Assembly (NCBI GenBank): GCA_025267735.1
Contig: CM046308.1
Span: 31,609,267 to 31,673,266, forward strand
DNA: 64,000 bases
Direction: 5' to 3'
Source of the DNA: Mactra quadrangularis
Taxonomy: Eukaryota > Mollusca > Bivalvia > Venerida > Mactridae
In this document: positions 40,501-52,500 of the stretch, in pieces
How positions within the stretch are numbered: the first letter of the stretch is position 1
How the letters are laid out: every line of letters starts with the position of its first letter
Program-made: the position numbers and the translations under genes
The notes under the pieces: model-generated
Told to the model about the DNA's origin: nothing
The model's input: only the letters and a program-made list of their open reading frames with translations
Database searches by the model: none

Positions 40501-43500
40501 CTCAATATATTGTTAAACAATTAAAACACTTTTTTAGATAAAATGTTTCAAACATTTACAAACAAAACAGAAACGCGTTACCATTAAAAGGTTTTATGTA
40601 TACCTTTCTCGACAAGAAGTTTTCTCAGTTTGATAATAAAAAGGAATAGAATCAACAAACAACATGGTTTTGAATTGAAAAAGGTCATTTTTATTAAATG
40701 ACATTAAACAAATATGTACATAATATAAACATATAATCAAAACCATGAATCATGAACAAAATTAGCTAAACATGAAAACTGTTTTAATATCAAAGATTGG
40801 GGGGTATAACCTTATGCCCCCACATATGCTTAAAACAACATATATGGAACAATATAACATCATATGAAACGAATGACCTAAAACAAATTAAGTCATTAAT
40901 AGAACAATACCATATCATATGAAATCAATGTAAAAACTTTAATACATAATAACAAAATTATAACTCAGTGAACCACATAACATAAAGTCAAATCCTAGGG
41001 TGAGGTGGGAGGGAAACAATTTGCCTAATCACTGATTTTTAACAAAGATTAAATGGCGGACGTAATTAATGCATAAACTAATTAGTTGCGCACTTAATCC
41101 ATAAATATTTGAATTATTTGTATCTAGATTTTTTGTACCCAGGGTACACAAAAAATAGGAAAGTATCCATAAAATAATTTATGCTTATTTAAAAAGCAAA
41201 TACTGCATTATAATTCATTCAGAAATGTAATACATGTATTACTTTAACTATAAAGCTTTTAAAGCTGTTGAAACCGGTATTGGCACTTAAAATACAATGT
41301 TAGAATTAAAAAACCAGATAACACATCTTTTCTAAATCACTGAGTGGGTTGAAATCTAAATTATGTTCCTTGTATTTATGTATGTATACAGTATGTTTGA
41401 AAATCATAGGCAGACCACATGACATATCCCTGTAATAAGGAGACGATAATAGATAGCGTTTAAGGGTCCATTCCGTGATGGTTTAGATTTAGATATTTCC
41501 CTTATTAATATTATTCATCATTCCTTTGTAAATGTGTTAATCCATGGCAAAAACTAGTTTAGTAAAACAAAAAGAACTTTTTGATATAGTGGTGAAATCG
41601 TTGCTAGGTTAAATGTACAAATAAAGTTTGTTGTTACTAACCATTTACCCTACATGCTATATCAATTCTAATTAAATTTGGTGCAAATTTAATTTTTTCA
41701 TTACATGCATGTTAATAGATATCATCTGCAATTGATTTTGCTATATTCGCATTAAAGTTGTGCAATTACTATTTCACTCTAGAAAGTTTAATCCATGAGA
41801 TGTATGTATGTCCTCTATAACTACTGCTGTATCTCTCTATATAAACATGGTCTATAACTAATGTAGAATTGTTTAACTTAAATTGTGGACTTGCTGCAGT
41901 TCTGAAGTATGAAACGAGTTGAATATTATGAATGTAGAAATGATTGATATTATATTTAAACAAAAACAAAATATTAAATTACAAAACGATATTATTATTT
42001 GTTATATATCTCTCATCGTATATACATTTCTGTAAAATCGCCATTCAACAAGCTCATACAATAGCCGAAGTTTTCGATTTACTACAACGCCTTGCGTTCG
42101 CATAGCCAAATAATATGAAGTAATTGTATGCAATAAAAATTTATTGTTGAACGTGATTTCGGTTTTATGGAAGAATTGTTCCATTATAAATAACCAATCT
42201 CGTGTTTGCATTTAATTTCATTCGAAATTTGGAGCTATGTAGCACTCAATAATCTATTTACGTCGTCAGTGCAAATAGAGCAAAATCATTTTGGCATAAT
42301 AATAGGAAACAATCGTTAATGTCAAATTGGAATGAAATTAATTTCGTTCAATTAACCTTCAAGCTCGTCTTAGATATGCTAACGATTTTCTCAACAATTG
42401 TAGAACAATCAAAAAGCATTCTTGTTGTTACTAGGTCATGCACTTGTTTTGAAAAGTCAATGAAATGTAGAGGATTTGTTTTAACTGATTTATATTGCAA
42501 ATAATTCAAAATGTTTTTGCCTTTTATCGTTTTGGATCCTCTATCTAAAGTTACAACTCAATGCAACATGCTTAAGTATGAATTTGCCTAGCATGTGTGT
42601 AAACAAAGGAATGAATATTATGCGTAGTAAAACTCTCTGATTATGTTGATATTTATCAGCATCGTAGTCAGTAATCATCAATTATCTCTAATATTTCAAG
42701 AAATGATGAAATACAATTACAAGAATAAAAAGCTTCACCTCAAAAGACTGTAATTTGTAATTATCTAAATGCGACGGTACAGTTGTAACTATACCACCCA
42801 TTTATAGCATTGTTCTAGTTTGCAATGATGTATGGTTAATGTCTAGACTTTTACGTTCATTATAAACCTCAAGTGAAGCATAAACATATATTTCAAGAAT
42901 TCACGTTAATTGTAGCGTTTATGGGTTGATAACCATCTTGGTCATGATGTTACGTCAGACACAAGTGTTGCACAATATATAGATATGTAATTACAGTCTG
43001 CGTATGTTCGGTAAACGTGATTCAAACAAGTGGTTAGTGCCATCAGAGAGATAAGGAGAGTCGATGTACATGTTACTTTTAGATCTAAATATATCCATAA
43101 ACATGTATTCATTGTCTTCCTGTTGTCTCGTTGTTTTTATGCATAATTTTGCAACAAGTGAAGAAATACAAAACAAATAAATGATGGAGTCTTGTTAAGC
43201 AATTTCTAGAAGAAATAAACGGGCAATATGCTTCAGAATCGGATTTCAAATTTGTTATAATATAAGTTTAAACACCTCTCGTACGCTCTTATGATATACA
43301 AAATGAAGATTAAGACCCTTTATGTCAAGACAAATAGCATCATGAAGGCCTAGTTGTTTATCTTTATGATAGCTGTATTATAATGAAGATAATATCATTC
43401 AACAAACTGTTTCAAAAGCAAAAATATATGCGTTAGGCATGAACTTAAAGCGTCCACATTGCAATTTTCTCAGTTAGAAATAGTTTCGTTTTCGCATAGC

Positions 43501-46500
43501 AATCACGTTCAGTAACTAACAAATTAGACCTAGCGCAAAAGCCTTAATTGCATTTCCTCTCATCACCCTCTCTTAATGCAAAGTTGCATTACTTCTGCAC
43601 TGCGTCGTTTTATCTCATTGTTATATCAAATTAAATAATTCAATATCGGTAAGATGGCTGTCAACAGTAGTGTCGTAATACGCATTTGATTTGGTTAAGT
43701 GAAGCTAACAACATGATGTATTGAAATGTATTGGCATGGCGTTCTGTAATAGAAATGGTGATGCTACAATATAGAATATTGCTTGGGATTCCTTTACAAC
43801 TAATTAAGTCACAGTTAATCCGCTTTTGCAAATAATTCAAGTGCATTTTCTACGTATATTAGTTTTCACAATTCCAATTTTAATCAACGAGAATGTTAGG
43901 TTTTCATACACTCAATTAAATCATATAGAACTGATTTATTATATTTACTTTAACATTACCACAAAAGTACAACAACATCCGATAAAATGTCTTAAAATTG
44001 GACCTAGTGGTTTCATACGGTAAATTTTAGAATTCTTTTTAAATATCATTATGCATAAAGATAGGTTGAGACTTTAGTTGGGATTAAGAAATATAAGATG
44101 TCTAATATTTTTCATTTGTTATGTCTAATGCAAATACAAAATGTTTTGCCTTTTATCGTCTTTGATTCTCTTAGAAAATCACGATCCACTAAAATATACT
44201 TCAGCACGCACTTGAAATGTTTAGCTGAAATTTATTCGATTACCTATACAACAGTTTTTGTTGTTTAGTTTGCGTTTCATTATTACAATGAAAATAAAGG
44301 AGCTTGGAAATCTTTTAAAGTTTAGGTTAAGTTGGTAGATGTTTAAAACATGTTAGAATTGATTCATTCTTTGTTCTTAAAACATAGAAGAATGTAATTT
44401 GTTTTACAAATTACTTGATAATGTACTGACAATATAAGCTTTAGATCTATTATCAATGTACATAAGTAACTTACATATTGAAAACTTTGAAAAACACTGA
44501 TTTAATATAGTTTATTTCACAGCGTCAAATCATTATCTGGCCAATGCCCGTATATGATATGTTAGATATAAGTAAATAATGGTATCACTAAGGTTATTTA
44601 AAACTGAATAGTCGCTTTTTCAACCAACAAATGAATCATCCTTGAAAAAAAACAATGTTAATAAGGCGGCTTAGCTAATTAAAATCTTATTTAATAAAAG
44701 AATTTTTAACATGCGACTACTCAATCAAAGTGCGTCTTCGCTCTAGAAAATTATTACAAAAATCAGTAATCCGTTGGATTTTGATTAATCTTAATAAAGA
44801 ATTCTTCCCGCCTTCATTAAAGTCTCATTTAATCCTTCCTGCTTTTGCATTAAATGTCAAACGTGTTTAACAACGTAAAACGAGTGACTGCATGAACGGT
44901 TCATCTTTTTTTCATGCACTGGATAATTGCAAGCTAATGAACGTTCGGAATCAAATCAGACAACTTTTATTATTCAAAATTTGGATACAAACTATTTCTT
45001 AATGGAACATTAATGATAATCGGACTTTAAATTCATGAGACGCCGTGCACAAGAATATAAAATTGGCAGACCTAAAATGCACTTAAGTGACAAAACATTC
45101 GAAAAAGGCGGTATCGACCAAAATTGGTATACTATTCAAATGAAAAGGACCGCCAGAAATGAACGTTTGCGTGTCAAAAAGATGAGATAAGAATCAGTAA
45201 CACGTTAACAAAACGGTATGTAGATAGTATACGCGGTTATATAATGTCGAAATGTCAGTATTAATGAATGTATATCTTTTCTGAGAAACATTCTACATCT
45301 ATGTTTCATCATTACTCCGAAGACATATGAAAGGAGAACCAAGACACCGAATACAAAACACTCGCCATTGTAATTATTCAAAAGTCAGGTTATGTTTACG
45401 AATGAGTTGTCTTGTGATTGATTAGGAGACATCGTGATATCACACTGTCATGTACTCAATAACCTTTTGCATGGATTATCAATAATTCTATAGAACTTTG
45501 TTTGTAACAGTTTGTGGAATAAATAAGTTTTCATTTACTGCATAAAAGATATTTACTGCCTGAACAGCTCATCGCAACTTTCATTATACATTTGCATCAT
45601 ATTGTATTGTATTTTGAGATAACTGCGTTCCAATGTCCAAATCTGGAGCAGAATGGTCATTTTGTTCTAAAAGGTATTATACACTTAATGATTTTGAATG
45701 ACTCAAGCTGACTCATAACGTTCAATGAAATTAATACTTGATCTTCACAACCAGTATATTTCAAACTATAAAGAATGTGTCAAATCTAGCTCAGTATCTT
45801 TAATATTGTTTCTATTAAATGCTTTTTTAAGGTTTTTTAAGAGCGTTATACTATTCAATTTCTAAACAACAATACCAAAGACTTATGTAATGTATTTATT
45901 TCGAATGTATTTGATGTTCATTTTTACACTTAATACCAAACGTCCATTAAATAATGAGAAAACATTAAGATAGATAATAATGTTTAAGATAAAACAGTAA
46001 TGAGGTCAGACGATGATATTGATAATTATAAACCATACCATACGATTTTTGTAATAATTTTAAATAAACAGTCTATGTGGCTAAGAGATATAATAGTAAA
46101 AAATCAAATGGCAAATTTTGTTTCCATTTCACAAACATAGCTGTAAGTTAACAAATTACCAATCTCGTGTTCAGTTTAAATTGAATTCCAAATTTCATTA
46201 TTATTCAATCAGTAAAAGCCACAGGGCATTCCTAGGATCCATTTAAGTCATTCATTCCAATAGAACTCTGAAAACTGACATGATAATGTGAAACAAGCCT
46301 TTGTCGGATCTCAAGTAATAAATTTTGTCCAATTAACCTTCAAACATGTCTTAGGATTACGACAAGTATTTTGCTCTAGAATTGTTAAACGATTACAATA
46401 CATCCTGAAACAGCAACAGTAAAACTCAGATCTCTCAAACAGTCAAAAACTAGAGAGGTACACTTTGATTTGTTTAAAGACACATTTATCACTTGCACTT

Positions 46501-49500
46501 AAAATGCGCAATTTAATATATTTTCAGTATGTAAAAGTACATACAACAGTAATTATTTAACATTAATAAATTTGAATAGTTTGTCATCTGTCATCTCTTT
46601 TTTGCTGCTGTGCAAAGTGTTTCGTTTTCAATGACACCTACGTAAATATTGTATCATTTTAACTCAGTTGGGCCTGTCTGGCAACTGTCAAAGCATTTCC
46701 TTTGTTTGTAAGAACCCTGTGTGTATTGATTGGCGGCGAGAATTTTACCCCATGTTCCGTTTTTATAACATGTGACACTTGCTAGTATGTATATATTTCA
46801 AGATTCAAACAAAAATTAATTAAAGTTGATAAAGAATACATTACGTTCAAGCCTGCATACACCATAACTAAAAGTAATCTTGTTAAGGTTTTTTCAGGTA
46901 AATTAACTTTAAACTTGCTAGTGAAATTATTATTTTTCAATGACTAATGCATAAAGATGTTAAAATTGCTGGAACAAAAGCTTGGGTTTGCCCATTACTT
47001 TTTATTTCATTTTTATGTCAAATCCTAAGCATGACACCTTTCTCTCATCGTAATTTTATTTATTCCTTCCGAAGAAAAAAATGGCATGAAATTGAGTTTC
47101 AAAATAGATATAGAGAAACATTTTGTTGAAAAAGATTTTTAAAGGGTGATATCTATAATGGAGTTAGTCTTTTTACAAAAGTTGAAATTCAAATTATTTC
47201 TAAGAAATGTTTGTCATGAAAATTCACTTGAGTTACCCTATTAGAGTGATATTTTTCCCCATACAACGTACAAGTAGTACTGTAAATCCGATGAGCCGAT
47301 GGCTTTTAAACCATCGTGTATAGATTTTCTTACTGACTTCAATAAAATCTCTCTTAATCTATTTCTACATTTGCACTAAAGGTCATCCTTGTTAGCCTAA
47401 CAAAAATGTGTAATTTTATTGACAATTTCTCTTCGTTGACACTTATTGGTTAATCTCAACTAATGAACATTCCGAGTGCACTCCAGAGATTTTGATAAAT
47501 CAAAGTTTCGAAACTAACTAAGAGGAGATAAATGATTAATTTGGTGCTAAAGTCGAGCAGATAATATACCTCTTAAGGCTTATGATCAGCACGTCGAACA
47601 ACACCGTTAAAGTCAGAATAGTAATGCAAGAAAACACAACGTTATATTAAACAATTACTATGATACATTGATAAGTACATTAGTTTTTATACAAAAAGAA
47701 CACTCTTTTCAAATTAACTACTGCTGAGTAAAAAGACAGAAACGAATTTGAAGATCTGGGTGACTATAGTATTCAATTTATACAGGTAAAATGTTTATTA
47801 GATAAACTGTAGCAGATGCAAAACAATTCATCATTTCTTCATATTCAATGTTACTTTATCAAATTACTGTATGTCTAATTTTATTCGGTGCAGGGTTGTC
47901 AAAACATCTGGCAACAAGAATTATTCATGACTGATCAAAACTATAAATTTGAAGATTCACAATAACGATTTGTATTTGCAAAACAAATAGCAGACATTTT
48001 ATTGCAGTTGTTCTAAAAACACTCGTGTTTTGATCATGACAAAATGCAAATTTTTTAACTTAGTCGCATTATTATAAATGAATTTTCCGTTAAAAATGTA
48101 CAGCTGTCGAGTTCAGATCCAATCAATTTCTCAATATCATTATAATTTGAAACCACAAGGGAGACTTTCGAGTCGTTAATTCAAATATCGTCTCTCATAT
48201 TGACATTAAAATATTAGGAAACAATTTTGCTTGTCAAATCTGAAAACAATAATTTTGTTCAATTAACTTCAAAAGGTCATCAACATGCAACAACATTTTC
48301 CTCCAGGAGTGTCCATCGTTACAAAGAATTATTGCTACACGATTGTCATGAAATGTCGATAAAACAAGGAGATTGTTTGCTGGTTTGGATTTATTCAGCA
48401 CATATCAAGATGTAGTCTATTCCTTTTATCGTTTAGGGTGGTCTTAAATGAAAGATACAACACAATGTAACCCATGTTTTTTTATGCTATTCAAAGAAGT
48501 TCGATAAGCAAACAATTATTACTTACACAAGCTTTGAGTATTTGAGTACAATGAATAAACGTAATCATCGTATCATAATAAACGCATGCAATGTCATTGA
48601 AATATATATCGCTTAGAAGTGGATTGTTATGGTCACTATCTAAATGTTTCTACCGTATAATTGTATAAATTAAGATAAACCGAACTGCAATAAATTTCCT
48701 ACTTTATGTCAAACTTTGTTGCACCTTGCCATCTATTCTATTAAAAAATAAATGTCAAACAGTAGTGTTGTAAGCTACACAATATCTAGACAGTAAAGAC
48801 ACTGGTATAGCTCCTTGTATTGTAATCAAAAGAGCATGCTTCTGTAGGGATAGTCTACATTTCATAAAATTATTGCTTCTGAATCAACACCCATATGTTA
48901 TTTGTGTATATGATCTGCCACTGAACGTAGAGCAAAAAACAACGAAAACGATAAAGTTAAAAGCAATAACCTTTTTTATTAAAGCATCATTGTTACAGTT
49001 AAAATGGTTGGTGTGTTTTCAATTAAAGACTCAATAACGTTTAGTTAATATTGTAACATTCACAGGATCAACCGTGTGATACGTATTTATTCTAACACAC
49101 CACACGCTATTAAAGTGGCAATAATGTACGATGATTTGAAGGCGTTCTACTAAAACACCATACGCTAAATTAAAGTCGCTGAGCTTTCTCTACAATTGAC
49201 AGTAAATTTTTAGTGTTAATGATATCATCAATACTATATACCGGTCTGTCACAGCCTATTTCTTTAGTATCATGTGAATAGAACACCAATAACGAATTTA
49301 TAACATTAAAAAATCTAGATTAGCTCGGGATAATACTTATTTATCATCGATAGAGACTGTGACTTTATTACATTAGCATTGTTATATTGAAACTTTTCAT
49401 TGTAAGTTTTATATCTTGATATGTAATTTTGTTTGATACAAAACATAGTTGAATAAATAAAAGGAATTTTAGAGCTGTGCGGTTCATTATCAGGAACAGA

Positions 49501-52500
49501 CATAATTTTTAGCAAATGAACCTTAATAATGTCCTTTTGGTATTAGATCTGTATTCTATTGTAATCAATTCCCTAATAAATCCAGCCAAGGTTGGTTAGT
49601 ATTCTTGTCACTGCATCTCCATTGTATTGACCTAGACAGATCTCAACGGATGACTAGTTGTAAGTCTTTTATTAACTGAATAAACATTTCTTACACAAGC
49701 CTCACATCTAGAGAAGATTAAATCACGTACGGCGAAAATCATCTTGATTGATTTGATAAACATAAGTAAGATTGCCTTCACGTCTTGTTAAATAACCGTA
49801 TGTCTTTATTCGTCTGAAATCTGTTAATGTCTCTGAATGTCATCGCGAGAAAGCAAGATGTTCACTGACAAGAATATTTACTCAATTTGTAGAGTATCTC
49901 CGAGACAGCTGTGGAATTCTGATTGGAAAAAATTTGAATAATCATTTTTGAAATTTCGGATGAACCTCTTCGTATTGACAGTTTTAACAACTTGCCATCC
50001 ATTAGCATAGACATTAAATGATTTCTCAACAGTTTTAGAGAACTTGATTATAGACAATCTTAACATTTTATTTGTAGACGTGGGTGTCTTTAACAAACAA
50101 ATGAGATGTGATATCGTGACTTGTATGTTATATTATATTGTTTAAACAGTTCGTAAGTTTGAACCTAGAATGTGCACGTCTCTTGTTGCCTGTTATCGCA
50201 CAGCAGATGAAACATAAGACATTTAACTGTGATAATTGTTTCAAATAATTTAACAACTTAACTTGATTATCATTTGAAAGTGTGGCCGCTGATAACTGAT
50301 TAGCATCGTGTAATTATTATTGGGTATTACCATGGGTATTTCCCTTTTATTATCATAGCGGCTGTCATTACATATGTTGCTGTTAAATACAAACGTAGAA
50401 AGACGGTTGATAATAGTATATATAATTACTTATTTACGTTGCCATATTTATTATACTATGTGTTTACTTTTCCAACCACGCGATAGCTGGTAGCTATTAC
50501 TAATATGGTATTACGATAACATGTAATATATTCTCGTATATACATTTAAATGATTACAATCTTTGAAAATATGTATTGAACAATTCCATGATGTTATCAT
50601 TTCGTTTCAGGTCCTCCTATAGTTATAGAGACAGATATTATGATAAGAAGTATTGGACAAATATCAGAAAGCAATATGGTAACTGCAATATCTAACACTT
50701 TTATACACAACTTTTTTTTATAAGATGATTAACTAGCAGTAGTACTTAATGACAAGCATATATATGGCATAACTTTTAATATAATCAATTTAACGTGTTT
50801 TATTTCATAAAACAAGCTAGATGTACATTTAGAAGTTTAATTTGATCATCACCGTAATTGACCTGCACATTTAATTTCAAAGCGATGTCAAATACTCTGG
50901 CGATAACAAGGTATATGGTTCATATCATACTGTAAGAAATGTGTATTTTAATCTACTCAAATTTATTCCATTTTCAGGATTATTCTTTCCAATGTTATTT
51001 CCGTCAGAGATGGACAGACGAAAGATTGAAATTTGATATTCGTAATATTACAGAAGTAACTCTAAACAACTTATTCCTCTCCCATATATGGAAACCAAAC
51101 ACATACTTTCTTAACGGACATAAATCTCATCAGCACAATATTCCAAGACCTAATTTGTTGATAAGAATCCGCCATGATGGGCGTGTTTATTTATCAAGAA
51201 GATTAACTGTCAGAGCAGCATGTCCAATGAAGTTAAACCTCTATCCGATGGATCGACCTATATGCTCTTTGACACTTGGAAGTTGTGAGTATAATTTATA
51301 TATTTCACAAAGAGCCCTGTCCGGTTTGGCGTTCATAATATCCCTCTTTATAGATTTTGTTTTAATTAAAAAGGAATTGATTTTGTGTTTGTGTTTAACC
51401 AATTCACAAGTTAACAAATTATTTCTAATGTAACTTCGGCACTTGTATATTTGATTGTTTGTATCAAGCTGGGAAACGCTCAGAGTTAAATCAGCGGTGG
51501 CTCTTGATCCACCCATTAAGTACTATGGTAAACATAGGCGGTAAAACAGTGGATTTCATTTCACATTTAAAGTGGTCCTAAATAGCGTATTGCATAGCAA
51601 TATTAATGATCCCATATTGGTGAATATAGTTAAAAATTTAACAGCTCTACTGGATGATCTGAAGAACACCTACACAGTTTACATGTATTATCAAGAATAC
51701 TTATTTTGACAAGTGTGGTTGTATCTATTTCAGATGGCTACACTACCAATGATATCGTATATTTGTGGAAATATGGCAATGAATTATCAGTGGAAGTAAA
51801 TAAAGATGTCAAACTAGCTCAGTTTGATCTAATGGCTGTTGAATCAACTAATACTACAGAATATTCTCCATTAGGTATATTTCGTCATATATCAATATTC
51901 TTTACATACGTTCGTTGTCTAAGCATGGGGTTGGTATGAATATTATATTTAACAATTTCGGTTTTGGTTGCAAATAGAAAGTGATTTGTGAATACATATA
52001 ACAAACATCGTCAGTAAAAGGAAACAGAAATCCCGCACTGCCCAAATGTAAAAAGGGGGATTGTTTTATTCTATCCATTAATTTCGAGAAAAAATACGCC
52101 ACTAATAAATAATGAAAACATGAACTTAAAAAATTACCGCCTTGTATTGGCCTGTGGCAATAAAATACTTACTTAAATATACTAAGCGATACTATTGGTA
52201 TCCTCAATTGTAAGTTCGTGTACAAAAGTGATAAATGTAAAAACGATATTTAGGTAAGATACGAGTATATTTGTAAACACCATATCGTGTGGTCAATAAC
52301 AGGAAGGTCAAACCTCTGATATTGATGTATTGAATACATCAATCACGATAACGATAGGTTACTTGGAAATGTAATTAATCAAAGGTACTAACCATACACG
52401 AAGAACAGTATTTTAATGGTCATCAAAGTAGCAATCATCGAGTGTTTTATCCCAGCTAGTGACTCTTGAAAAATTATACATTTCCGTTTCTTTAGGGAAA

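Larger units (their letters stand above)
35002..50610 (+). other. Intron 2 (15.6 kb)
   Basis: Begins GTAATAAGC and ends TTTCGTTTCAG. Holds a TIR element (36558), a GGAC minisatellite (36721), a (TA)n run (37432), a short palindrome (41126) and decayed repeats such as 36212/38634, 39513/46604 and 42190/46158/48150. No exon recognised. Confidence 0.85.

Noticed and set aside
51285..51433. Continuation of the exon 4 frame to its stop at 51433
   Set aside because: Sequence loses all family similarity exactly at the GTGAGT donor, and exon 5 resumes it in phase.
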